DNA from: DATJFH01 sp035495815 | Lineage (GTDB): Bacteria; Acidobacteriota; Terriglobia; Bryobacterales; Bryobacteraceae | NCBI GenBank assembly: GCA_035495815.1 | Contig: DATJFH010000114.1 | Span: 10,958 to 74,957 of the forward strand | Direction: 5' to 3' | DNA length: 64,000 nucleotides | Shown here: positions 41,291 through 49,574 of the stretch, one piece after another | Position numbering within the stretch: position 1 is the stretch's first letter | Layout of the letters: each line of letters begins with the position of its first letter | Program-made: the position numbers and the translations under genes | The notes under the pieces: generated by a model | What the model was told of the DNA's origin: nothing | Database searches by the model: none | What the model saw: the letters and a program-made list of their open reading frames with translations, nothing else

Positions 41291-43744
41291 GTGGATAATT
41301 CCGGCCAGGCATCGACAATCCAAAACGGGCATCCCCTGTACATCGACGTGAGCCTTCCGGTCCCGCTCGACCAGGCGTTCACGTACGCGCTGCCGGAGAC
41401 GCTGCGTCATCGGGTGGCGGTGGGCTGCCGGGTGCTCGTGCCGTTCGGCGCCCGGCGGCTGACCGGCGTGGTGCTGCGCTGCCATCACGATCCTCCCGGG
41501 GTGGAAGCCAGAGAGGCCCTCCGCCTGTTCGACGCGCAGCCGGTGCTGGGCGAGGACCTTTTATCGCTGGGACGCTGGATTGCCGCCTATTACTGTGCGC
41601 CTCTCGGCGAGGTGCTGCGGGGAATGCTGCCTCTGGCGGCGGAGATCCGGCGGGGCAAGATCTACTCGCTCACCGACGCCGGCCGCGACGCCACCCGCCA
41701 AATGCTGCTGGGGTCCGGTACGGAGGACGCCGTCACCCAAGTGTTGCGTGCGCTCGAATCCCGCCCGCTCTCGTCGGCCTGGCTGGCCAGGAAATTTCCA
41801 CTGGCCGACAAAGCCATCAAGTCGCTCGAGAAGCGCGGTTTCATCTTCGCCGAGCAGATCGAGGAGGACCGGGACCCGCTGCGCGCCGCCTCCGGAACGC
41901 TGCGCGTGGAGCTGGCGGCCGCCCGCCCGGATTTGAAGCTGACCAGACCCGAGCGCGAGCTGGTGGCCTTCCTGGAGCTGCATCCCGGGTCGCACAATCT
42001 CAAGGACCTGGAGGGCGCGGTCAAAGGCGCGAGCGCGGCCGCCCGGTCGCTCGGCAGGAAGGGTGTCCTCAAACTGGAGCGGGAGCCGATGCCGGTCGGC
42101 GGGATCTACGCCGGTCGCGCCGCCCACTCCCTCAACGCTCCGCAGCAGGAAGCGTTTGCGCGCATTCACGAAACTATCCAGTCGCGGCAGTTCCGTACCT
42201 GGCTGTTGCACGGGGTTACCGGTTCCGGCAAGACGGAAGTGTACCTTAAGGCGATCGACTCGGCGCTGGCCGCCGGCCGGGGAGCGCTGCTGCTGGTCCC
42301 TGAGATTGCCCTGACTCCCGCCATGGCCGGCCAGTTTTTCGCCCGCTTCGGCGACAAAGTGGCCATCCTGCACAGCGCCTTCACCGATAACGAGCGAGCC
42401 GGGCAGTGGCGTAAGATCCGCTCCGGCGCGGCCGGCGTCGTAGTCGGGACGCGCTCCGGTGTGTTCGCGCCCGTACGCAATCTGGGCCTGATCGTGGTCG
42501 ATGAAGAGCACGACCAGAGCTACAAGCAGGAGGAGACGCCGCGGTACAACGGCCGCGACGTGGCCATCGTGCGCGGAAAGGAGGCGGGCGCCTGCGTCGT
42601 GCTGGGGTCGGCCACGCCGAGCCTGGAAAGCCGCTACAACGCCGAGCGCGGCAAGTACGGGCTGCTGGAGCTTCCGGACCGCGTGGAAGCGCGTCCGATG
42701 CCCCAGGTGGAGCTGATCGATATGCGGGTGGAGTTTCTGGAGACGCGCAAACAGGCCACCTTTTCCCGCCGTCTGCTGGAAGCGATTGCCTTCCGCCTGG
42801 AGAATGGCGAGCAGACCATGCTGCTGCTGAACCGGCGCGGGTTTTCAAGCGCCGTCGCCTGCCGCGCCTGCGGCGAACGGGTCGGATGCGTCAACTGCTC
42901 CCTCAGCCTGACGTATCACCGCCGCGACCGGCGCATGCTCTGCCACTACTGCAACTACGCGGAGCGGGTTCCTGACCATTGCCCCAAGTGCCAGAGCGAG
43001 CACATTTACTTTCTCGGCCTGGGCTCCGAAAAAGTGGAGGAGGAGCTCCACCGCGAGCTGCCGAAAGCGCGGATCGCGCGGCTCGACCGGGACACCGTGT
43101 CGGGCAAACGGCATTACGAATCGATCCTCCACAATTTCCGCGAGGGCCACTACGACATCCTGGTCGGCACCCAGATGATCGCCAAGGGTCACGACATCCC
43201 CAACGTGACGCTGGTGGGCGTGATCTCCGCCGATATCGGCCTCGGAATGCCGGATTTCCGCGCCGCCGAGCGGACTTTTCAGATCCTCACCCAGATGTCG
43301 GGGCGGGCCGGACGAGGCAATCTGCCGGGCGTCGTGCTGATCCAGACGATCAGTCCCGATCACTACGCCGTGCGGCTGGCGGGACGCCAGGATTACCAGG
43401 GCTTTTACCAGCAAGAACTCGAGTTCCGGCGCGCCTTGCGCTATCCGCCGTTCAGCGCCATGGCCAATATTCTGGTACGCAGCGAGAAACAGGAGGTCGC
43501 CCTGCGGCTGAGTGGCGATCTGGGGCAGCTTCTCACGCCCCCCCCGGACCAGCTCAAGATCCTGGGTCCGGCCGAGGCCCCGGTTCCGCGGCTGAAGAAC
43601 GAATACCGTTACCAGTTCCTGATCAAAGCCGCCAACCGCGCGGCACTGAGCGAGCTGCTGCACCGCGTGCGCCATTATGCCGTGGAAAAGAAGTGGGGCG
43701 CCACCGCGCTGGTAATCGACGTGGATCCGGTTACGCTCATGTAG
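41291..43744 (+). CDS. priA: primosomal protein N' (PriA helicase)
   Basis: 817 aa from GTG 41291. The N-terminal 3'-DNA-binding domain begins YIDVSLPVPLDQAFTYALP. Walker A GVTGSGKTE is near residue 308, the DEEH box (VVDEEHDQSYKQEE) near 403, the zinc cysteines (CRACGERVGC, CHYC and CPKC) at about 523-567, and a final helicase block with GTQMIAKGHD and GRAGRG. PriA restarts stalled replication forks by unwinding the lagging strand and loading DnaB. The frame is open far upstream inside the permease gene, but no start there gives PriA-like sequence. cysS follows 53 bp later. Confidence 0.93.
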   Translation: MDNSGQASTIQNGHPLYIDVSLPVPLDQAFTYALPETLRHRVAVGCRVLVPFGARRLTGVVLRCHHDPPGVEAREALRLFDAQPVLGEDLLSLGRWIAAYYCAPLGEVLRGMLPLAAEIRRGKIYSLTDAGRDATRQMLLGSGTEDAVTQVLRALESRPLSSAWLARKFPLADKAIKSLEKRGFIFAEQIEEDRDPLRAASGTLRVELAAARPDLKLTRPERELVAFLELHPGSHNLKDLEGAVKGASAAARSLGRKGVLKLEREPMPVGGIYAGRAAHSLNAPQQEAFARIHETIQSRQFRTWLLHGVTGSGKTEVYLKAIDSALAAGRGALLLVPEIALTPAMAGQFFARFGDKVAILHSAFTDNERAGQWRKIRSGAAGVVVGTRSGVFAPVRNLGLIVVDEEHDQSYKQEETPRYNGRDVAIVRGKEAGACVVLGSATPSLESRYNAERGKYGLLELPDRVEARPMPQVELIDMRVEFLETRKQATFSRRLLEAIAFRLENGEQTMLLLNRRGFSSAVACRACGERVGCVNCSLSLTYHRRDRRMLCHYCNYAERVPDHCPKCQSEHIYFLGLGSEKVEEELHRELPKARIARLDRDTVSGKRHYESILHNFREGHYDILVGTQMIAKGHDIPNVTLVGVISADIGLGMPDFRAAERTFQILTQMSGRAGRGNLPGVVLIQTISPDHYAVRLAGRQDYQGFYQQELEFRRALRYPPFSAMANILVRSEKQEVALRLSGDLGQLLTPPPDQLKILGPAEAPVPRLKNEYRYQFLIKAANRAALSELLHRVRHYAVEKKWGATALVIDVDPVTLM

Positions 43745-43797
43745 GACTGAATCCGCCGCATCAACTTGCTACGATTAAAAATCGCTCTCTTTTTTCT

Positions 43798-45195
43798 ATG
43801 GCATTGCGCTTCTCCAATACCTTGACCCACCAGACGGAGGAGTTCGTCTCCGGGGACAACACCGTGCGAATGTATACCTGCGGGCCGACGGTCTACAGCT
43901 ACGCGCACATCGGCAACTTCCGGTCTTTCACCTTCTATGACATCCTGCGGCGCTGGCTGCGGCTGCGCGGCTTCAAGCTCGATCACGTCATGAACATCAC
44001 CGACGTGGACGACAAGATCATCCGCAACGCCGTGGCGGAGAAGAAGTCGCTGGTCGATTACACCGCCATCTACGAGAAGGCTTTCCTCGAAGACTGCGCC
44101 GCCCTTCGCCTCGAGAGGCCGGAGCGGCTGGTGCGAGCCACCGAGCATATCCCCGAAATGGCCGCCGCCATCCGGAAACTGGCCGATCATTCGTACACCT
44201 ACCGCAGCGACGGCTCGATTTACTACTCCATCGCCAAGTTCCCCGAGTACGGCAAGCTCTCCCATAGCGACTTCAGCGGAATGCGGTCGGGCGCCCGCGT
44301 GGACGTCGACGAATACGAAAAAGCCGACGCCCGCGACTTCGTGTTGTGGAAAGCCCCGAAGGACGGCGAGCCGTTCTGGGATACCGATCTCGGCCCCGGC
44401 CGTCCGGGATGGCATATCGAGTGCTCCGTCATGGCGATTCAGTACCTGGGCGACACGCTGGATATCCACGCCGGCGGTATCGACCTGGTGTTCCCCCATC
44501 ACGAGAACGAGATCGCGCAGTCCGAAGCGCTGACCGGCAAGCCCTTCGCCCGCTTTTGGATGCATGCCGAGTTCCTCCTTGTCGAGGGCCAGAAGATGTC
44601 GAAGTCACTGGGGAATTTCTTTACGCTGCGGGATATTCTCGCCCAGGGATATCAGCCGGAGACCGTGCGCTACCTGCTGGCGTCCGTGCCCTACCGCAAG
44701 GCCCTGAATTTCACGTTCGACGGATTGAAGTCGGCGGCCACTTCCATCGAGCGGCTGCGCAATTACAAGCTGCGCCTGGAAACAGCCCGCTTCCCGGAGC
44801 GGGCGGCCGGCGCGATGCTGGAGCGAACCGCTCTGGCGCAAAAAGAATTCGACGAGAGCCTCGACGACGATCTGAATACCGCGCAGGCCTTGGCCGCCGT
44901 TTTCGAATACGTGCGCGAGACCAATACCCTCATGGACGCGGGCGAGTTCCCGGCGGCTGCCGCGCAACCGGCATTGGCTTTGCTCGACCGCTTCGATTCG
45001 CTCTTCGACGTGCTCCACCCGGCCGCAAAGGGAGGCGCGCTCTCCGACCAGGAGATCGAAGCCCGCATAGCCACTCGGAACCAGGCTAAAAAGTCGAAGG
45101 ATTTCGCCGGCGCCGACCGCATCCGTCAGGAGTTGCTCGAGCAGGGCGTCATTCTCGAAGACACCAGGGACGGGGTCCGCTGGAAAAGGAAATAG
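43798..45195 (+). CDS. cysS: cysteinyl-tRNA synthetase
   Basis: 465 aa. Class I motifs are HIGN (37-40, variant of HIGH) and KMSKS (about 266-270). The zinc site that selects cysteine is formed by C28 (YTCGPT) and the GWHIECSVMA and HHENEIAQ segments. It charges tRNA-Cys in the cytosol. ATG 43798 gives the family N-terminus MALRFSNTLT. It has no Shine-Dalgarno, only a pyrimidine-rich run, so initiation may rely on S1 binding. The next gene, a trans-sulfuration-type enzyme, starts one base after the stop. The frame also reads far upstream antisense-like within priA, which I reject. Confidence 0.94.
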   Translation: MALRFSNTLTHQTEEFVSGDNTVRMYTCGPTVYSYAHIGNFRSFTFYDILRRWLRLRGFKLDHVMNITDVDDKIIRNAVAEKKSLVDYTAIYEKAFLEDCAALRLERPERLVRATEHIPEMAAAIRKLADHSYTYRSDGSIYYSIAKFPEYGKLSHSDFSGMRSGARVDVDEYEKADARDFVLWKAPKDGEPFWDTDLGPGRPGWHIECSVMAIQYLGDTLDIHAGGIDLVFPHHENEIAQSEALTGKPFARFWMHAEFLLVEGQKMSKSLGNFFTLRDILAQGYQPETVRYLLASVPYRKALNFTFDGLKSAATSIERLRNYKLRLETARFPERAAGAMLERTALAQKEFDESLDDDLNTAQALAAVFEYVRETNTLMDAGEFPAAAAQPALALLDRFDSLFDVLHPAAKGGALSDQEIEARIATRNQAKKSKDFAGADRIRQELLEQGVILEDTRDGVRWKRK

Positions 45196-45196
45196 A

Positions 45197-46381
45197 GTGC
45201 AGATTCACACCAAAGCCGTGCATGCCGGAGACCGGAAGAAGCCCGGTCCGGCCGTTCCGACCACCACGCCCATCTACACCGCCACCACGTTCGCGTACGA
45301 GAAGATGGAGTCGCTCGACAAGATCTTCGGACGCGAGATTCCGGGCTACAGCTATTCGCGTTATGACAGTCCGACCAGCGCCGCGCTGGAGGAGTTGTCG
45401 GCCGCGCTCGAGAGCGGACACGGCGCGCTGGCCTGCGCGTCCGGCATGTCCGCGCTGCACGTCGGGGTGATGGCGGCGCTGACGGACCGCCGGAAGTCCA
45501 TACTGGCCGCCGACGCGCTGTACGGCGCAACCGTGAGCATGCTCATGAACGTGCTCGATCCGATGGGCGTCGAGGTGCGCTTCGTCGATGTCTGCGACCT
45601 GACTGCGGTACAAAAAGCGGCCGTCGAGCACAAACCGGGCTGCATCCTGATGGAGACCATCTCCAATCCGCTGCTGCGGGTCGGGCCCATCGCCGGGCTG
45701 GCGGAAATCGCCCGCTCCGCCGGCGCCGCGCTGGTGGTGGACAACACGTTCGCTACGCCGCTGCTGACGCGTCCTCTCGAGCTGGGCGCTCACATCGTGG
45801 TCCACAGCGTGTCCAAGTACCTGGCCGGGCACGGCGACGTGCTGGGTGGCATGGTGGTCTCCGACGAGGCGCACCTGGAGACGGTCCGCAGCCTGTCCAG
45901 AATTTTGGGCCCCGTGCTTGGGCCCTTCGAAAGCTACCTCACGATGCGCGGCATCAAGACCTTTCCGCTGCGCATGGAGCGGCAATGCGCCAACGCTTGC
46001 CGTGTAGCCTCCTGGCTGTCCGGGCATCCCGGCGTCGAGCGCGTCTATTTTCCCGGTGATCCCGCCCATCCCGATGCCGACATCGTGTGCCGCCAGTTTC
46101 CGCAGGGCATGTACGGAGCCATCGTGAGCTTCGAGTTGAAAGGCGCCGACCAGGCCGGCGTGTTCCGGTTCATGGATTCGTTGAAGCTCACCGTGCGGGC
46201 CACCTCGTTGGGCGATGTTCACACGATGATGCTTCATCCGGCGATGAGCTCCCACCGCGAGATCTCCCCCAAGAGCCGCGAGCGCATGGGAATTCGCGAA
46301 AACCTGGTGCGGCTCTCCGTCGGGATCGAAGCCGTGGAGGATGTCATCGCCGACCTCGAACAGGCGCTGGCTAATTCCTGA
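45197..46381 (+). CDS. trans-sulfuration-family PLP enzyme (cystathionine gamma-synthase/lyase type)
   Basis: 394 aa of the Cys/Met-metabolism PLP family. The PLP lysine is K207 in HSVSKYLAGHGDVLGG. SRYDSPTS, ACASGMSA and VVDNTFATPL are the other cofactor blocks. Members include cystathionine gamma-synthase, cystathionine lyases, O-acylhomoserine sulfhydrylase and methionine gamma-lyase; sequence motifs seen by eye do not choose between them. Its GTG start lies one base after the cysS stop, so the two are almost certainly one mRNA. This ties cysteine supply or breakdown to tRNA-Cys charging. Confidence 0.86.
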   Translation: MQIHTKAVHAGDRKKPGPAVPTTTPIYTATTFAYEKMESLDKIFGREIPGYSYSRYDSPTSAALEELSAALESGHGALACASGMSALHVGVMAALTDRRKSILAADALYGATVSMLMNVLDPMGVEVRFVDVCDLTAVQKAAVEHKPGCILMETISNPLLRVGPIAGLAEIARSAGAALVVDNTFATPLLTRPLELGAHIVVHSVSKYLAGHGDVLGGMVVSDEAHLETVRSLSRILGPVLGPFESYLTMRGIKTFPLRMERQCANACRVASWLSGHPGVERVYFPGDPAHPDADIVCRQFPQGMYGAIVSFELKGADQAGVFRFMDSLKLTVRATSLGDVHTMMLHPAMSSHREISPKSRERMGIRENLVRLSVGIEAVEDVIADLEQALANS

Positions 46382-46401
46382 TCCAAGGCAAAAGCGGCTT
46401 C

Positions 46402-46698
46402 TCAGGAGTCCACTGCTTTTCGCAGCGCGGCTTCCAGGTCCTCTTTGCTCATCGCTGTGCTGACGAAAAGCTCCTGCCTCGCGCCCTGGCTCAGCGCGAT
46501 CGCTTTCCAGCCGTTCTGGGTTGGCACGGTGACCCGCACCTGAACCTTGCCGCGCGCATCCCGCACCGGACGGATTACGCCCGGTATCACCGATCGGATC
46601 TCCGGCTGCGACGCCAGCAGCCGCTCCAGCATCGGCCTCACCCCGTCGATGATGCTGTGCTCGATCTTGAGCTTGTTCCGCGCGGCGCGCAGGCGCAT
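46402..46698 (-). CDS. DUF2103-like small protein
   Basis: 98 aa. RNKLKIEHSIIDGVRPMLER and IRSVIPGVIRPVRDARGKV match what I recall of the DUF2103 family, small proteins annotated as predicted metal-binding, mostly archaeal but present in Acidobacteriota. A basic N-terminus followed by an alpha/beta fold is visible. It starts seven bases after pcm on the same strand. GATAAT at 46705-46710 lies six bases before the ATG and might give its own leaderless mRNA. Function unknown. Confidence 0.65.
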   Translation of the reverse strand: MRLRAARNKLKIEHSIIDGVRPMLERLLASQPEIRSVIPGVIRPVRDARGKVQVRVTVPTQNGWKAIALSQGARQELFVSTAMSKEDLEAALRKAVDS

Positions 46699-46705
46699 GC
46701 AAGCA

Positions 46706-47353
46706 TTATCTCCAACCCTCGGCGCCTCGCAGGGGCACGAACCGGCATTGCGTGCCCACCCGCGTCTTTTTTCCTACACGCTTCCTGGTGATAATCATCA
46801 GCGACTGGTCCTGCCGCGTGCCCACCGGAATCACCAGGCGGCTGGACACCCGTAGTTGATCGACCAACGCGGCCGGAACCTCCGGCGCCGCCGCCCCCAC
46901 CGTAATCGCGTCGTACGGGGCGGCTTGGGGGTAACCCACCGATCCGTCTCCGGTGATCACCTGCACGTTGCCCGCGCGGCCCGTCCGTTCGAGGTTGCGG
47001 GAAGCCCATTCGGCCAGATTCGGAACCAGCTCGATCGAGATGACCCGGGCGCCCAGCGCTCCCAGCACCGCCGCGCCGTAGCCCGATCCGGTACCGACGT
47101 CGAGAATCGTCTCGGTCCCCCGCAGTTCCAGGCTCTGCGCCATCAGGGCCGTCATGTAGGGCTGGGAAATCGTTTGCCCGCAGCCGATATCGATCGGATC
47201 GTCCTGATAGCTGAGCACCCGCAGTTCGACAGGCACGAACTCCTGCCGCGGAATCTCGAGCATGGCGGCCAGAACTCGCTCGTCCTTGATGCCCCGGCGG
47301 CGCAGTTGTTCTTCGACCATTCGCCGGCGCTCGCAGGCCCAATCGGGAATCAT
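46706..47353 (-). CDS. pcm: protein-L-isoaspartate O-methyltransferase
   Basis: 215 aa from ATG 47351-47353. The SAM-binding motif is LDVGTGSGYG at residues 84-93, preceded by DIGCGQTISQPYM, the substrate-loop signature of Pcm. RLVIPVGTRQDQSL lies near the C-terminus. The enzyme methylates abnormal isoaspartyl residues so that aged proteins are repaired. The frame is open upstream into the divergent gene, but only this ATG gives the family N-terminus. It starts divergently, 27 bp from the dehydrogenase gene, and DUF2103 follows. Confidence 0.9.
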   Translation of the reverse strand: MIPDWACERRRMVEEQLRRRGIKDERVLAAMLEIPRQEFVPVELRVLSYQDDPIDIGCGQTISQPYMTALMAQSLELRGTETILDVGTGSGYGAAVLGALGARVISIELVPNLAEWASRNLERTGRAGNVQVITGDGSVGYPQAAPYDAITVGAAAPEVPAALVDQLRVSSRLVIPVGTRQDQSLMIITRKRVGKKTRVGTQCRFVPLRGAEGWR

Positions 47354-47367
47354 GGAGGCCCCGCCCG

Positions 47368-47373
47368 TATAAT
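47368..47373 (+). promoter_or_regulatory. perfect TATAAT seven bases before the dehydrogenase ATG
   Basis: TATAAT ends seven bases before ATG 47381, so transcription should begin at or next to the A of the start codon. No Shine-Dalgarno fits in between. This is the best leaderless-start candidate in the window. No clear -35 is seen. Confidence 0.6.
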
Positions 47374-47380
47374 AGCGGGA

Positions 47381-48385
47381 ATGGCCCACCAAATCACCCT
47401 GATCCCCGGCGATGGCATCGGACCGGAGGTGGCGGCCGCGACCGTTCGCGCCGTGGAAGCGACGGGAGTGGCGATCGAATGGGAGGTAGCCAATGCCGGC
47501 GCGCGCGCCCTGGCCGAGACCGGAATGCTGCTCCCCGATTCCGTGTTGCAGTCGATCGAGCGCACGCGCGTGGGACTCAAGGGCCCGGTAACCACTCCTA
47601 TCGGCGGCGGGCACCAGAGCATCAACGTGGCCCTGCGCAAACGCCTGGACCTCTATGTCAATTTCCGCCCCGTCAAAATGCTGCCGGGGCTCAAGAGCCG
47701 GTTTCAAGGCCTGCCGATCGACCTGATCATCTTCCGGGAGAACACCGAGGATCTCTATTCGGGCCTGGAGCACGAGGTCGTGCCCGGCGTGGTCGAGAGC
47801 CTGAAGGTGATCACCCGGGTTGCTTCGTCGCGCATCGCCCGCGCTACCTTCGAGTACGCCCGGCGCGAAGGACGCAAGAAAGTGACCGCGGTTCATAAGG
47901 CGAACATTATGAAAATGAGCGACGGCCTCTTCCTCACCTGCTGCCGCGAGGCCGCCGCCCAGTTCCCCGACGTCATCTATAACGAGCTCATCGTGGACAA
48001 CTGCAGCATGCAACTGGTGATGCGTCCGGAGACCTTCGATTTGCTGGTGCTGCCCAATCTCTACGGCGATATCATCTCCGATCTGACCGCCGGACTGGTG
48101 GGCGGGCTGGGGATCGTCCCCGGAGCCAACCTGGGCGAAACGACCGCCATTTTCGAAGCGGTGCACGGAACCGCGCCCGACATCGTCGGCAAGGGTCTTG
48201 CGAATCCCACCGCGCTGATGCAGTCGGCGGTCCTGATGCTGGCGCATATCGGAGAGCGGGAAGCCTCGCAGCGGCTGCAGAAAGCAATCGAGGCGGTGTA
48301 TGCCGATGGAAAATGCCTGACCGGCGATGTGGGCGGCTCCGGTTCCACGTTCCAGTTCACCGAAGCGGTGATCAGGAACCTGTAG
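47381..48385 (+). CDS. isocitrate/isopropylmalate dehydrogenase-family enzyme, NAD-type
   Basis: 334 aa. ITLIPGDGIGPEV at the start, FRENTEDLYSG (substrate phosphate/carboxylate loop), KANIMKMSDG and DNCSMQLVM are present, then GLGIVPGANLG and EAVHGTAPDI with the NAD pocket. ENTEDLYSG rather than ENTEGLYSG-type or RELTGGxYFG favours NAD-dependent isocitrate dehydrogenase or homoisocitrate-type enzymes over LeuB. It oxidatively decarboxylates a 2-hydroxy acid in the cytosol. ATG 47381 is set by homologous N-terminus and the TATAAT just before it. Pcm diverges 27 bp away. Confidence 0.85.
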   Translation: MAHQITLIPGDGIGPEVAAATVRAVEATGVAIEWEVANAGARALAETGMLLPDSVLQSIERTRVGLKGPVTTPIGGGHQSINVALRKRLDLYVNFRPVKMLPGLKSRFQGLPIDLIIFRENTEDLYSGLEHEVVPGVVESLKVITRVASSRIARATFEYARREGRKKVTAVHKANIMKMSDGLFLTCCREAAAQFPDVIYNELIVDNCSMQLVMRPETFDLLVLPNLYGDIISDLTAGLVGGLGIVPGANLGETTAIFEAVHGTAPDIVGKGLANPTALMQSAVLMLAHIGEREASQRLQKAIEAVYADGKCLTGDVGGSGSTFQFTEAVIRNL

Positions 48386-48387
48386 AG

Positions 48388-48963
48388 CTAATACGCCGTC
48401 CGGATCAGGACCATCAAGGTTACGCTGTATCCCAGGCTCAAGGCCAGCAGGATGCCGCCCACGAGGCGCTCGGAATGAATCTTGAACCACAGATAAATTC
48501 CGGTGAGCGCGAGCACGATCAGGGCTATGGAAACCAGTCCCACGAAATAGCCCCAGACATTCGTCAGCGTGAATTCGTGCCACAGCCCGCCGACATGGTG
48601 AATGCGGTTCAGCATCCCCATCAGGTTGGCGACATTGGTTTTGACCTTGGCGGCGCCCGACGCCGGCGCGTAGGAGACCTCGTAGACCGTGCCCGGACGC
48701 TGGATGCGAAAGCTAAGCCCGTCCTCCGCTTTTCGGACCTGCAGCAGTTCCCCTCTCAATCCGTGTCCGTCCATCAACTGCCGGGCGACGACGCGCGCGT
48801 CATCCGCGCCCGGGGCCAGCCTGAATTCCGTCTCCGTTACCGCCGGCCGGTTATCGAACCAGCGGTTGTGGGCCATCTGCACCGCGCTGACGCCGTACAT
48901 GAGCAGGAAGAGGAAAGAGAACACGCCGATGAGCAGATGGGTGTTGCGCAAGAATTTGTACAT
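48388..48963 (-). CDS. PepSY-TM-like membrane protein A
   Basis: 191 aa. One N-terminal helix (LIGVFSFLFLLMYGVSAVQM), a periplasmic domain of about 90 residues, and C-terminal helices (VWGYFVGLVSIALIVLALTG, then GGILLALSLGYSVTLMVL). The histidines HHVGGLWHEF near the second helix recall PepSY-associated membrane proteins, which are linked to heme or iron reductases. It lies 12 bp downstream of a paralogue-like gene of the same layout. Function unknown; a two-subunit complex is plausible. Confidence 0.65.
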   Translation of the reverse strand: MYKFLRNTHLLIGVFSFLFLLMYGVSAVQMAHNRWFDNRPAVTETEFRLAPGADDARVVARQLMDGHGLRGELLQVRKAEDGLSFRIQRPGTVYEVSYAPASGAAKVKTNVANLMGMLNRIHHVGGLWHEFTLTNVWGYFVGLVSIALIVLALTGIYLWFKIHSERLVGGILLALSLGYSVTLMVLIRTAY

Positions 48964-48975
48964 CGTCGCCGCCTG

Positions 48976-49569
48976 TTACCTCGTGAGGATATAGAGCAGA
49001 ATGAATGAGCCGCTGCCGGCGGCGAATGCGTACTGCGCCAGGCGGTACTGCGGTCGGGAGGCGAGCCAGAGATAGACGCCGGAGAGCGACATTCCGATCA
49101 GTGACCAGATGGAGAACTCGTTGTACCAGGTCCAGCAGCGCATCCGCCAGTCCGATGTCCGGGCATTGATGGTCGTGGTGTGCAGGCCGTTGAAGAAATT
49201 GCCGAGCGGGTTGCGGCGCGTCTCGAGGCGGATGCGCTTTTCCTTTTCGAGGACTACCGCCCGTCGCATGCCGTTCGGATTGTAGAAATCGAACGACAGG
49301 TCGTTGTCCGCGTTGCGCCGGATGGCGAACGCCGGAACCGGCGCCGCCAGCGGCAGTTTCAGGAAGTCATACACCTGCGCGGCGACCGCCTTGTCGTCCA
49401 GACCCGCGGGGACGGTGAAATCACGGTACTCGACGGTGGGGTCAGCCCGCTTGCGCTGCTCCGGGGCCGGTTCGATCGTGGCCATCAGGCCGGAAATGCC
49501 GAAGATCAGCAGGATGGAGAGATTCAACAGTCCGGCATACATGTGCAGCTTTCTGAATAGTGAATACAT
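48976..49569 (-). CDS. PepSY-TM-like membrane protein B
   Basis: 197 aa from ATG 49567-49569, with the same layout as its downstream neighbour: helix 1 (YAGLLNLSILLIFGISGLMA), a periplasmic domain, then FFNGLHTTTI and two closing helices (WSLIGMSLSGVYLWLASRP). Similarity is in topology and in FRK/FLR-type N-termini more than in sequence, so the pair may be an old duplication. TAAAAT ends seven bases before this ATG, although it overlaps the end of the upstream beta-helix gene. Role unknown. Confidence 0.65.
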   Translation of the reverse strand: MYSLFRKLHMYAGLLNLSILLIFGISGLMATIEPAPEQRKRADPTVEYRDFTVPAGLDDKAVAAQVYDFLKLPLAAPVPAFAIRRNADNDLSFDFYNPNGMRRAVVLEKEKRIRLETRRNPLGNFFNGLHTTTINARTSDWRMRCWTWYNEFSIWSLIGMSLSGVYLWLASRPQYRLAQYAFAAGSGSFILLYILTR

Positions 49570-49574
49570 GGGGG

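Noticed and set aside
38991..41318. Long open frame antisense to the APC permease
   Set aside because: Composition (His, Gln, Arg-rich) is typical of a shadow frame; the plus-strand permease has clear membrane segments.
42979..43797. Upstream extension of the cysS frame inside priA
   Set aside because: The translation there is Pro/Arg/Gly-rich and lies within unmistakable PriA coding sequence; ATG 43798 gives the known CysS N-terminus.
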